Assembly (NCBI GenBank): GCA_037893225.1
Contig: JAZGUH010000451.1
Coordinates: forward strand, 3,676,001-3,740,000
Reading direction: 5' to 3'
Length of the DNA stretch: 64,000 nt
Source of the DNA: Hippasteria phrygiana
Taxonomy: Eukaryota > Echinodermata > Asteroidea > Valvatida > Goniasteridae
Shown: positions 48,341-58,699 of the stretch, piece by piece
How positions within the stretch are numbered: the first letter of the stretch is position 1
Layout of the letters: every line of letters begins with the position of its first letter
The notes under the pieces: model-generated
Seen by the model: the letters and a program-made list of their open reading frames with translations, nothing else
What the model was told of the DNA's origin: nothing
Database searches by the model: none
Made by a program: the position numbers and the translations under genes

Positions 48341-48509
48341 GGGCGGGCCTCCTGCATGTGTCCGGTCCCGGTAGTTGGCTTGTGTTCCTCGGCTGGGGCT
48401 TGAGAAGGCTGGGCTACAAGCTAAACGTCCCTAACCCTTGGTCTCTCTTTCCTGTGCGCTTGTGACTCAAGGAACGCCTCCATCTCGGCCGCAAGGGTGA
48501 CTGCCTCTG

Positions 48510-48960
48510 TTAATGTTGTCGCTTTCCCCGAGAAGATGTGGCACTGCAATTGCTAGCCTCCACCGCCAAATCTACGCGGGCCTGCGCGGGTAGCTTTGGG
48601 TAGCTCTTGCAGACCAATCGGCGAATGGACTGCCCCAGGCTACCGAGTGACTCATTGCGACCTCTCGTGCGTGTAGACAATTGAACCCGGTGTAATGGAA
48701 TCTGTGCTGCCACTCCGAACCGTTGTTCAAAGTTCTCTAGGATGGAGGAATATTCCTTCCTTGCCTCCGGCACCATATCAGCCAATTCCTCCTGAGCTGT
48801 GCCCCTCAGATGAGAAGCCAGAAACATCGCTTTTTCGGCCGCGCTCAAATGATTGACGGCCGCAACGCTCTCGAAATAGATAAGGTAATCAGACCATGAG
48901 GAGCTTCCGTCAAACTTATCGCGGAGCATCATTGGCCTCCGACCCCCCGGGTCGTGACAA
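48510..48960 (-). pseudogene. gag: Gag (right gypsy arm), frameshifted
   Basis: This mirrors the left gag with one or a few substitutions (RDKFDGSSSWSDY; LENFEQRFG) and ends in the same frameshift (SSRGKRQH at 48510). The open frame extends back to 49346 through GC-rich sequence of low complexity. Confidence 0.8.
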
Positions 48961-49799
48961 CCAGGTGTTGTTGTTTTCTCCCTTCCCTTCAGTGGTCCGT
49001 TTCCGCGCGAGGCCCCGCCCCCACTGCCCCGGCGAACGCGGCTCGGCGGCATTCCGAGTGGAACGCAGCGTTTGCCCCGTCGCCGTGTACAGCACAGGGT
49101 GGTTCCCCGTGGGGCCCCCACCGGATGCACCGGCGCGAAACTCATAGGCCATTTCCACAGGAGGCCCTGCCCCCGCTGCGCCGGCGAACGCAGCTCGGCG
49201 GCGTTCCGAGTGGAACGCAGCATCTGCCTCATCGCTGTGTACAGCACAGGGCAGTTCCCCGTGGGCCCGGTGCGCCGGCACAAGGGTCGTGGGGTGTTCC
49301 ACAGTGAAGCCTTGTCCCCGCCACACCGACTGGTGTGACTCGGCAACGTTCCAGGTGGAACGGAGCATCAGTCACCCCGACGTCGGCGGTGTGGGACGGT
49401 TCACCGGGAGACCCATTAGCTAGTCCGGGGGGAATTGGTGCAAATGCAACATGGAATGCCACGAAATCGCCCTCCCTAATCTATCATCTTCATTCCCCCC
49501 CGTCCTCCCACATGCGAGATTCCAATCCCGGCGACCCAGCAGTCTCCCTCTTATCCCGAGGAAAACTCCCCAGATTATACCTTAAGAAGGATTCCAACTC
49601 GCTCAATGTGACAAACGGTCCGCCAGTCTTACTATCCACAGGTTGGCTTCCGCTCCGTGGAGCCCTATCCCAGCCTGTGTCCGCGCCGTGTGGCAAGTCG
49701 GACACCACACTATCCCTGCCCAGTGTATTCATGTCAGCAAAAAAACAACGAGAGAAATACCTGTTTTTCCTAGGTCAAGCGTGCCGCCGCTGCCACCAA

Positions 49800-50091
49800 T
49801 GTAACGTCGACCGTGCATATGGTAGTCACCACACCTGACAAAAGGAAAGCGGAACCGTTTCTCTTGATATTCACGGCACTGATAGCCTCTATTTCTTGCA
49901 ACAAATCACGACAACAACTTTACATTTTACTCCGGAAAAATAACATTACTTGTTACCACGGCAACACTCCCCTGCGCATTCGCCCTCCGGCAACGGGTCT
50001 CTTTGGCCGATTAGCAGGGGCACCCTGCAATGGCTCACCGTTAGTCCGTGCTGCTGGCGCTCTCTGCCGGTCGACCGGCACCGGCGCTACA
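49800..50091 (-). repeat. 5' LTR of the right gypsy element
   Basis: A 292-bp LTR on the minus strand, with TGTAGCGCCGG at the outer end and GACGTTACA next to the primer-binding-site-like sequence near 49780-49798. It differs from the left LTR by several substitutions and a 3-bp insertion (CAGCAGCACG versus CAGCACG). Confidence 0.8.
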
Positions 50092-50094
50092 CTA

Positions 50095-50220
50095 GTGCAT
50101 GTACAAGCATAGTCTTGGTTCCAAGACGTCCTTAGCGCGGTGCGACGTACAACGCGAACGGAAGCGCCCTCTACCTACACACGCACATACGCCAAGGCCA
50201 AATCGCTAAGAACGTCTTGG
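50095..50220. repeat. Left inverted repeat of the helicase region
   Basis: Partner of 56690-56818. It also has internal symmetry: CCAAGACGTCCTTAGCG near 50121 and CGCTAAGAACGTCTTGG near 50202 are near-perfect reverse complements, so this end alone could form a long hairpin. It starts four bases after the right LTR of the gypsy palindrome. Confidence 0.6.
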
Positions 50221-51700
50221 GCATTTCGCAAGGGAGCGCGCGCGACCTGCTCATGCATAATTTAACAGGCGGGTCAAACGAATAATCGCGCTTGCGCACT
50301 GGAGGAAACTCATGTTTTAGTAATAACTTACTAGTCAGTTAACGTACCTTGTACGTACACACGTGCACACACGCGTACGTGTACCATGGTACTTACGTAC
50401 GTACCCTCGGCCGGATGCGGGCCAGAGGGCCGGCATGGCGGCAGGCCAGGCAGGGCGGGCGGCGCGGCCGCCGGGGGTGGAAAGTTTATGCAGTACGGCA
50501 CAATGGCTTCGGCGAAGCGGGTCGATGTTCGCGCGGCCGGTGGTCGCAAGATTGCAAGTCGGGAGTGTCTAATTTTGTTACAATCCATGAAAACATACTA
50601 CATTTTTGTACATGTGTAATATGTTGAGGCAAAAAGTAAGCTTTCTGGGTTTATGACTTCTGACTAGCCCACCCGAACAAAGATACTGACAATTTGGGAG
50701 ACCGCCAACACAGGGCAAGATAGCTCAGTTGGTAGAGCGCCGGTACGGTAACCCGGAGGTCGCAGGTTCGAATGTCTTTTGGGAGGGGGGGGGGGGGTGT
50801 TTAATCGCGATATATAAATCAAACGGCTCATTTAATTAATTAAAGCACACTTTTTAAATTATTCATTTATATTTTACTGGGGGCGGGGGGGGGGGGGGGC
50901 GATGAATGTTGGGTACATGTATGTACAGGCTGTTAAAAATGAAAAGCCAGAACCAACTTGCCCTGTACATGTACATGTAGTTCCACTTTATTTACTTCTC
51001 CCTTTAGGCAAAGGGATTCATTTTTTTTTTTTTGATAACTTGAAGTTGATAATCCAGTGTTTTTACATTGCATGCCTTTTTTTTTTAAGTAACATTATTC
51101 CCCTTTTCTTTTCTTGTCATTGAAGTGTTATGTCTACAGTATAAGTACACGGAGATCGCTTCAGTAACAAAAACCTGTTAATTGTTTATTTGGTGGGGGG
51201 GGGGGGGGGGGGGTACATGTACATACATGCACGCAATGAAAAGAAATGTCAAGAGGAAGCCAAATGTACAAATCCTGATTGATTTATTTTTCAGGTCAAA
51301 TTGATATCTACATGTAACTTCAAAGTGATTAGAAGATTAACAGAAAATATACATGTACCGAAATATTCACAGCACAAACCCTTAAATTATTTGTTTATAA
51401 ATGTATAGATATACAATGTACTTGTATAATAATATGTACAACCACCCAACTGTAACATGTACACGTGTACAAATGTGTACAAATGTACATGTGTGCACTA
51501 AGAAAAGTAAAAAGTAAGATGATCCTTTCATGAGCAGTTGTGTTGTATACCATGTAGTCGAGACCATCACAAGACCATGCACAAGTAACAGGCATAAACC
51601 ATGACAAAGGAATGCTTTTGTTACAGTTCATTTAAATAGCATAAGACTGTTGGTCTTGTGCTGGTCTTGACTACAACACTGTACTGTACATATGTACTGT
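50221..51700. other. GC-rich patch, tRNA-like sequence, G runs; no definite gene
   Basis: 50400-50560 is GC- and CpG-rich and open in several frames; it could be an old first exon or a CpG-island promoter, but nothing is recognisable. At 50711-50775 a tRNA-like stretch (TAGCTCAGTTGGTAGAGC, GGTTCGAATGT) lacks an acceptor stem. G runs lie near 50787, 50886 and 51196, with tacatgta repeats. Confidence 0.4.
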
Positions 51701-51708
51701 AGGTACCA

Positions 51709-51945
51709 GGGCCAATTTCACGGAGCTGTTTAGCACACAAATTTGCTCAAAATGAAAATGTATACATGTACCTTGATAAAAACAGGATTACCAGCTAAAT
51801 GTGCATGTAATGTATATTGCATGTGAATGCTATTCAGATGTTATTTGCTTAGCACGGAAATCACATGGAGTTTTGGCTGATGACCTGTTTATATAATTAC
51901 CAAGTGAGACATTTTTGTGCTTAGCAGCTCCGTGAAATTGGCCCC
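51709..51945. mobile_element. MITE, family F
   Basis: Inverted ends GGGCCAATTTCACGGAGCTG and CAGCTCCGTGAAATTGGCCC, with CCAG on both sides as a possible 4-bp duplication. The inner sequence is related on both arms (ttagcac/gtgcttag). Confidence 0.8.
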
Positions 51946-52045
51946 AGGACATGTACATGCTTGCACAGTAAACGCAGAATATTGTTTTCACATACTGATT
52001 GTTAAAAATATATATTTATCCACCATACATGATAGCGTAATTTTT

Positions 52046-52336
52046 ATGCGCCTATCAATTGCTTTCCTCACCCCTCCCCCACGGGCTGGCCCAGGTCTTA
52101 TGTGGGAGTTTGGTCATGTTTTTCAAGCCCCAGGGTGGTGATTTTGGTCACTAATTTTGACATTGTTTCCCCATCATCAGAAGTTAAAACCATGAGGTGA
52201 AGTGCCACTAAAATTGGGATTGTCACTAAAATTTTGCCCCAGGGGTGGGGAGTTTGTCACTTCAAAAGTGACAATCCCAACATCTTGGGTGGGGCAGCCC
52301 AGGAGGAGGGGTGGGGGAAGCAATTGATAGGCGCAT
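52046..52336. mobile_element. MITE, family G
   Basis: The 291-bp element has inverted ends ATGCGCCTATCAATTGCTT and AAGCAATTGATAGGCGCAT. A solo end recurs at 55076 (atgcgcctatcaattgctt), inside the helicase intron flank. Confidence 0.85.
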
Positions 52337-54115
52337 TAATTCAAATGAAAAAAAAATAACACTGATAACACCCAGAGACTCGATATTCCAATGTAACGAG
52401 AAACAATGTATTTTTTTCTAACCCTTTTTAGGTTATTTTTAGTTAATAATTCAGAAAGTTGAGGTTACCTAGGATTTCAATACTGTACTCTATTTCTAAA
52501 CAAGTACATGATCATGTGCATGTAATAACACTTGAATTAATACCATAGTTACATGTACATGAACATTGTCATTTTTGTCAATTCAAATTCACAAAAGAAA
52601 TTGTTGGCCAATTCAAGAAGTATAAAAACCTTCTGAGCATTTTTACTAGGAAGTGTACGCAACCTGTCAAATATGCAGTAGACCCTATATGGCACATTCT
52701 TTAGACTTGTAACAAATTTCGGCATCATACACATACATTTTTGTAGCTCCATGTAAAGTAATGGTGCCAAGGCGCTACATCAAAATACAATACAACCTGC
52801 TGTTGGAGTTTGTAAGACTTGTGGTAGTTAAGGTGTACATGTACATGTACATGTACATGTACATGTGTACATGTATGTAGGGTTAATGTCTAAATCTAAA
52901 ACTAAGACAAATTCTACAAATGAAACATTATAGCTTGCTACATGTATCTGCATTGCAAAATTAATTAGTGAAGGCATTTTGTAGAATCTTACTACTGTAT
53001 TTACACTGCAAAGATTATTCAATGTTCCAAAATTTCAAAAATATCTCAGTAGTGGGTACATGTAATTCCACTGTACAGACAGTAAACCCATGCAGATTTT
53101 TTTCTGGAAAGTGAAATTTGTAACGTTATTCCCAAGTAATGCATTTTAAATCCCACTGGCAAGCTACATGTAAATGTATTATAATTATTGTTCAAAGTCT
53201 TCGGAAACCACAGGGTCCAAAAGAAAGTGACCCAATGAGTATATTATTTTTGAACATGTGGCTTGCTCCAATTTTGTAACAGCAACATGGGGATTGATTA
53301 CACTTTAATTGGCAACTGATTTTTTTATTTGCATGCTTGAACATGTACAAGTACTGTGTTCACAGGTCATATCGATTTTATTTATAATACAAACACCACA
53401 AAACTGTCTACAAATGATCATTTAAAATACAATAAACAAAAAAACAATGAATATTGCATTTCCTGCCTTCATGGATGAAAAAAGACAATCGTGATTTAAA
53501 CAAATATCAAAACAAAATCTTACTTCATCTTGACCAGCAATGTACATGTATCCAAAACATTTCATTTGCATCTGAATGGCTATGTATGTGTAATCACTTT
53601 GTTCTCACCAAGCTCAATACATGTAGTTTCAAATGACTTCCATTTTCTGCTGTAAAAATGGGAATCCTGGTGAAACACAGAACATGTACATGTATGCATC
53701 TCACAACAATTGTAGTAATTATTTTTTTCCAAAAGAGCATGCTCATTTAAATGTAGTGTACATCGTTTGCTTTTGCTATAGTTTTCAAAAATAAATGGAT
53801 TTGGGGGTTACATGCTAGCAAATACTGTTACGCTGACCTGCATAAAGTTTTGTACATACTGTAAATGCTACGAAAAAAAGAAAAACCAAAAAAACATTTA
53901 ATTCTAGTAGTCTGGTTTTCTGACCCTACATGTACTTACAAAAAACAAATCTAATGAATTTATATACATGTAGTCGGGGAATTATCAGGTGGGGAAACTG
54001 CATGTACACTTTCCAACAATTGTTGGCCAAAAACTCTTGGGGAAAAAAAACAACATATCCCTAACCCTTCATGGCATTTTTGCTACATGTACATGTACAT
54101 GTAGAACCCTGCCAG
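52337..54115. other. AT-rich intergenic with tacatgta microsatellite
   Basis: A (gtacat)n run lies at 52833-52875, with scattered tacatgta elsewhere. No exon matching the missing helicase C-terminus was found. Confidence 0.45.
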
Positions 54116-54242
54116 ACGCATCATTATTGCATACTTTGTCACATTGACTTGTCACATTGACTTGTCACATTGACTTGTCACATTGACTTGTCACATTGAC
54201 TTGTCACATTGACTTGTCACATTGACTTGTCACATTGACTTG
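54116..54242. repeat. 13-bp tandem repeat, about eight copies
   Basis: Units of cacattgacttgt follow one another without change from about 54137 to 54241, just downstream of the truncated helicase. Such purity implies recent expansion. Confidence 0.9.
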
Positions 54243-54479
54243 TGTGCAGAGTGCAGCAAAGTTGAGCTGTCAGCACATACATGTACATGTATGCATTGTG
54301 CTGCATCTGGCAAGGTTAGGGTTACACATTTCCAGTTATTTTGAAGAAAAAAAAGCACACCAGGTGCCATGCAGGATTTTAAGCATGCTTGAGACTGCTT
54401 TTCTCTTTTGCTTTGTCCCGACATAATATATGAAGCACTGTATACTCGGTGCTTTCAGAGAGCCGGTGTAAAAAGCCAC

Positions 54480-54530
54480 ATAGGCTTACTAGGGCGGGAT
54501 TTAAACCCACGAATAGCACTCTAACCTCCC
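54480..54530 (-). repeat. tRNA-like fragment truncating the helicase
   Basis: Reading the minus strand, GGGAGGTTAGAGTGCTATTC then GTGGGTTTAAATCCCGCC resembles the anticodon-arm to T-arm part of a tRNA-derived SINE, with a degenerate B box. Coding similarity to RecQ helicases stops exactly at the TTC before GTGGGTTT. Confidence 0.35.
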
Positions 54531-56518
54531 CGTCTCCACATGCAAAACTGTCAATGATTCTCTTCTGCACATCTGACTCTGTGTTTGTGTGATACATGTC
54601 AAAGAACCTGTGTGCATCTTTCGGGAGGACAGAACAGAAGAGTGAGTAAAGTTCATACCGACGCATTTCCTTGACTGGCAGTACAAAATTGTACGCTCAG
54701 TGGAAATTCCTTTTTCAGCAATTTCTTCTGCTATCCAGTTGAAGGTGAGCTGAAAGTCCTTCAATTTGGACTTAACAACAACATACTTTATGTTTGTGCG
54801 TTCAGGGCTCTCCTCGATGAGAAAGTAGTTTCTAAGTGCTAAACTGTGCACGACTGTTTTTCTGACATTTCTGGTCGCAGTAGCTGTCAAGGCAATGATG
54901 CTGGTTGACCCTTTCAGCACAGAACGAAGCTCACCAAGCTGCCCATAGCACTTCCGAAAGGCACTGCTCTGTCCTGATGAGTGTCCCCTGATCAAAGCAG
55001 AAAAGAGGAAATGATATACAATCTGAAATATAGGAAAGGTATTTGGTTTTGTTCAGTTCGCAATTCGAATGTTATGCGCCTATCAATTGCTTCCTGATCA
55101 GCCTGCGATAGTGGGGCTAAAAACATGTAGTTCAGGTAATTGAAGTTTTAGGGTAAAAGTGTAGTGTGCATGTACATGTAGTTCTAGTTCACTAGAAAAT
55201 GCACCGTGCGAATGACTGTCAATGAAATTTGGAGCAGCCTTTTCTCATTTAGGGTTTTAAATATTTTTTTTTTTATAGGAAAGATTTTACTTTCATACAC
55301 ACACCAAAATCGGTCAGGAACAGCTAATCTTGGAAAATAACCATCCCTCTGTCTTCAGAATGATATAAACACTTGCCACAACATTTAAACTTGAGAATTT
55401 TGTTGGGAAAGAATGTTTGTGTTTTCTGTGTTAGATGTTCTTGGCACAAAAAATGGTCACTCAAAATGTTCACATACATGTACATATATCATGTACATAT
55501 GCACATGTCAATTTCTGCCTCAGATTTACAAATTCTGCTGACATAAATCTTGAACAAAAGATTTTACTTCAATACCACCCACCAGAAATCAGTCAGGAAC
55601 TGCAAAATCTTGGAAAAATAACCATCCATCTGTGTTCAGAATTTAGTTGGGAATTTAGTTTGGAATTTTTGGTGCAATATTGGGGAAGAAATTTTGTTTT
55701 CTGTGTTAGATGTTCTTGGTACAGTGCACAGTGTATGTTCACTCAAATACAAGGTTGATTTCTGTCTCATTAAAAAAAAGATGTTGTTGACATAAATCTT
55801 GAAATAAGTTGTGCCACATGTTTGTAATCAATAAGGAGGGTTGTTTGTTTTCTAAGATTTTGCTGTTCCTGATCAATTTTGGTGGGGGTATTACACTTTT
55901 TACAGTAAAATCTTTCTCTTAGGCTTTGCTGTTCCTGACCGATTTTGGTGGGGGTATTCATGGTATTATAAGTAAAATCTTTCCCATGAATGTTTTGTCA
56001 CTCACCACTTTGACACGCAGTGACTCTCATCCACAAACAATCCGTAGCATCTACTCCGGACAGATTGAAGTAGCTCTTTTCCACGTTCTGAGCAGAGTGA
56101 TTCTGGACTGGCAAACAGGATTGAGAAATCTTCGGATTGTTCCAAAATGTGATCTGGAATATCAGACGTTATATCTGCCGACTTCAGTCCCAGATGTTCA
56201 GCACGATGTAACCATAGAGCAAGCTCTATGATGTAACTGATCAACGGCCAGGGCTTTCAATGGCACGACGACAATAACCAGCGCTTTCTCCTGTTTACCT
56301 TCGGTTACTTCGTTCAAGAAATCTTCTAAGACCAATGGAGCAGCTTGAAAAATTACACTCTTGCCAAATCCCGTTGGTAAATTAACAAACAAATCATGGC
56401 CACGTACAAATTGATGAATGGCACTGATCTGATGACTTTTTAGCTTTCCAAAGCCCAGTTTGTTTGCTGTAAAATCGATCGCTTGGTCCACGCGGTCAGA
56501 CATTTTCCCCATCAACAA
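54511..56518 (-). pseudogene. RecQ-type DNA helicase, two exons, frameshifted and 3'-truncated
   Basis: Superfamily-2 DNA helicases of the RecQ type unwind DNA by ATP hydrolysis. Exon 1 (56518 or 56503 down to 56006) holds an N-terminal segment FGKLKSHQISAI, Walker A in LPTGFGKSVIFQ, PLKALAVDQ, and DESHCVSKW (DExH as DESH). The donor is AAGTG|GTGAGT at 56006/56005. The 1018-bp intron ends TTGATCAG, and exon 2 starts at 54987. The join restores WGH, followed by YGQLGELR, motif III (IIALTATAT), motif IV (ERTILYCQSRK), HRFFDMYHTNT and GEVRVLF. Coding then runs into a tRNA-like sequence at 54511, so the rest of motif V, motif VI and any RQC domain are missing. Frame changes occur near 56232 (after AVDQ) and near 54664 (after CQSRK). 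The family is clear; loss of function is likely unless the indels are sequencing errors. It sits just inside one of two long inverted repeats. Confidence 0.8.
54988..56005 (-). other. Intron of the RecQ-type helicase, with a diverged internal duplication
   Basis: GTGAGT donor and TTGATCAG acceptor. It contains two related ~300-bp stretches (about 55270-55440 and 55540-55720; shared aagattttactt, accaaaat, ataaccatcc). Also two copies of a ctgttcctgaycgattttggtggg segment near 55862 and 55928. Confidence 0.6.
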
Positions 56519-56689
56519 ACAACGAATGGCTTGGTACTGCGCTGCACGTTCATACGTACGTACACGTAAACCCTACGTGAGTACAGAAACCAGACTAGTG
56601 AGTGTTGGCTATTTACATGCGATAATACAGTGACGTCACACGCGCGTGCAAATGCCACACATTCTGCTCGCGATTTCGCGAGCGGAACT

Positions 56690-56818
56690 TGCAAAATTCC
56701 CTAGACGGGGGTAGCGATTTGGCCTTGGCGTGTGTGTGTGTAGCGAGAGGGCGCTGTCGGCCGCTATACGTTGCACCGCTAAGAACGTCTTGGAACCTAG
56801 ACTAGTTGGATACATGCA
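56690..56818. repeat. Right inverted repeat of the helicase region
   Basis: Reverse complement of the left repeat, with a TGTGTGTG expansion and a degenerate inner half. It lies immediately upstream of the helicase start on the minus strand and may also hold its promoter. No TATA box was identified. Confidence 0.6.
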
Positions 56819-57065
56819 CATACATTCTATACACATACTGTACATATACCATGTAGTCCATGCATAGCGTACATTACCATGGGGACGAGTGCTAATATCT
56901 CATATTAAAAAAACCAACAAAATAACGACAACAAGAACAACAACAATAACAACGACAATGAAAATAACAATAACAATAACATCAATTCAAAATACAAATG
57001 ATGTGAGAACCAAGCTTTATTTTAATTACAATAAAACAAAATTGTTTCTGCCATGAAATAGAAAA

Positions 57066-57330
57066 GTTAATTTTGAGAACTGATTTGTATCACGGTTTAT
57101 CAAGTCCCACTGGTGCTATTTGTCTAAAAGTCGTCGCTGGATGCACCAAACAAAAAATTAAAAATATGACGTCATGTTACAGCTCCCCCTTTGCACCAAG
57201 TGTAAAAGGAGAAGCCGTAACATGACGTCATATTTGTTTGCTTCCCCCAGCGACGACTTATAAACAAATGGCATCAGCGCGCTAGATAGACGGGATTGAT
57301 AAAAACAGCCCTCAAAAGTAACTTCTTTAT
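57066..57330. mobile_element. Foldback element with TGACGTCA near the apex
   Basis: Arms share AAGTCGTCGCTGG / CCAGCGACGACTT, and inner ATGACGTCAT on each side. Outer similarity runs to agttactttTGAG-like sequence. The central loop is about 30 bp. Confidence 0.8.
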
Positions 57331-57389
57331 TCATTTCAAGTTACGTGTAGCACAGGCATGCACCCTAATGCAAAGTCGTGCGACGAAGA

Positions 57390-58490
57390 GTGACGTCATG
57401 ATGACGTCATCACGTGTCCCGTGACGTCATCTTAAAGGTGCATTTTTGAAGCGCCCATATCTAGAGGACCGTAGGTCCGATTGCTTTCAAACCTAGTATG
57501 TTGGTAGGCTATGTGTTATATATGAAAATTGAGGTGACGTCATGATGACGTGTTATACGATTGTATATGGTTGTTTAGGTTTTTAACCTTTAAGCCATAT
57601 CTCGTCAACAGAACATGTTAATTTCAAAATTCTTTTTGTTAGGTCACCGGTACTTACATATAAATGTGAACAAAGTACGACGTCATGATGACGTCATCAA
57701 AAAATGTGGTTTTTTTTATTGGTGAGCAGGTAGATATTGTCAATAGTACGCAAAATGTGACGTCATTATGTGACGTCATGATGACGTCATCGGCTGATTT
57801 TGTATGAATTTGTACATGTGTAAAATTTCTTTCTCTTAAAATTTTACACTGTCATTGATCAGATTGACTCCAATATTGACATAATGTGTAGCCCAAGACC
57901 ACGTTGCAAATTTTTCCTTTGACAAGTCGTGATGACGTCATCATGGATCACGTGACGTCATCTTAAAGGTGCATATTTTAAGGTCCTATATCTATAGAGA
58001 ACTGTACTTCCGATTGCATCCAATCTTGATATACTGGTAGGTCGGCTAGCGTTACAGATGAAAATTGATGTGAAGTCACGATGACGTCATCATACCATTT
58101 TATTTCATGTTTTTCTTATATCTCTTCAATTTTTGTAATACGTTTATGTCATATATACTTCAATGTAATTGTGGAAAATGTGTGACGTCATGATGACGTC
58201 ATCAAAAATGTGGTTTTTTTAAACACATATAAGGGTAGGCCCATCATCTTAAAAATGTATGAGTAGGTAGATATTTTACTAGCATGTAAAAGAGTGACGT
58301 CACCATGACGTCATCGGCTGATTTTCTATGAATGTTTTAATGTTTCACATTTTATTGTACTCTCAAAATTGTACACTGTAATTGATCAAACTAAATCCTA
58401 TCTTGACACAGGCCAAGACCACGTTGCAAATTTGGTTTGAGAAGTGCTGTCGTGATGACGTCATCATGGGTCACGTAACATGATCTTAAG
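57390..58490. repeat. ~530-bp tandem repeat packed with TGACGTCA palindromes
   Basis: Two diverged units (about 57413-57947 and 57948-58472) plus a start of a third share gtgacgtcatcttaaaggtgcat, gaccacgttgcaaattt and atgaaaattgaggtga-like blocks. By eye about sixteen TGACGTCA octamers lie here, often doubled as TGACGTCATGATGACGTCA. That octamer is the perfect CRE (CREB/ATF) site. Whether it works as such is unknown. Confidence 0.85.
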
Positions 58491-58600
58491 GTCAAGTTTG
58501 AAATTTGGGTCATAAAATAATCTCAGATCTTAAAAACTCATCAAAGACATAAACCTTGTGATCAACTGTTATGCTGAATAAAATACACAAAATTGAAAAG

Positions 58601-58690
58601 TGAACAAAGAAACTGGCAAGAGCGGGATTCGAACCTGCGACCTCCGGAGGTCGCAGGTTCGAATCTCGCTTCTGCCAGTTTCTTTGTTCA
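58601..58690. repeat. 90-bp palindrome of two tRNA-SINE ends
   Basis: Left and right arms match as reverse complements (GAACAAAGAAACTGGCA; GATTCGAACCTGCGACCTCC) except two or three positions, meeting at CCTCC|GGAGG. Each arm holds a polymerase III B box GGTTCGAATC. It is a head-to-head pair of 5'-truncated SINEs. Confidence 0.85.
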
Positions 58691-58699
58691 ATTTGAAAA

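Larger units (their letters stand above)
39638..50091. repeat. 10.4-kb palindrome of two Ty3/gypsy elements (inverted duplication)
   Basis: The left arm (about 39638-44450, plus) and right arm (about 45283-50091, minus) are reverse complements over about 4.8 kb, with an ~830-bp non-shared spacer. The outer ends are LTRs; the inner ends stop near ggaaaattttccgg with no 3' LTR in either arm. Both arms share the same gag frameshift (frame ends SSRGKRQH) and the same loss of the integrase N-terminal region. They also differ at scattered sites, for example the YWQVGMD codon run, which is a stop in the left arm only. Shared damage argues for duplication of one already defective copy; the differences argue against a simple read-folding artefact. 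Confidence 0.85.
50095..56818. mobile_element. 6.7-kb region bounded by ~125-bp inverted repeats, containing the RecQ-type helicase
   Basis: The left end (about 50095-50220) and the reverse complement of 56690-56818 align with scattered mismatches. Both carry GTGCATGTA, six variable bases, TAGTCT, GGTTCCAAGACGT, CTTAGCG, AGCGCCCTCT, CTACACAC and CGCCAAGGCCAAATCGCTA, in the same order. By eye identity is roughly 75-80%. The helicase reads inward from the right repeat, its ATG about 170 bp inside. No target duplication is obvious. Terminal inverted repeats plus a helicase would fit a helicase-bearing DNA transposon, but no DDE, XPG or tyrosine transposase frame is visible, so the unit is either non-autonomous, decayed, or not a transposon. 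Confidence 0.45.

Noticed and set aside
39638..50091. Assembly or read-folding artefact as the explanation of the gypsy palindrome
   Set aside because: The arms differ at scattered substitutions and small indels and have a non-shared 830-bp spacer, which a folded read would not give; long-read confirmation is still desirable.
50706..50780. Functional tRNA gene
   Set aside because: A- and B-box-like sequences are present, but the anticodon stem mispairs and there is no acceptor stem; the 3' side runs into poly-G. Treated as SINE or tRNA-like.
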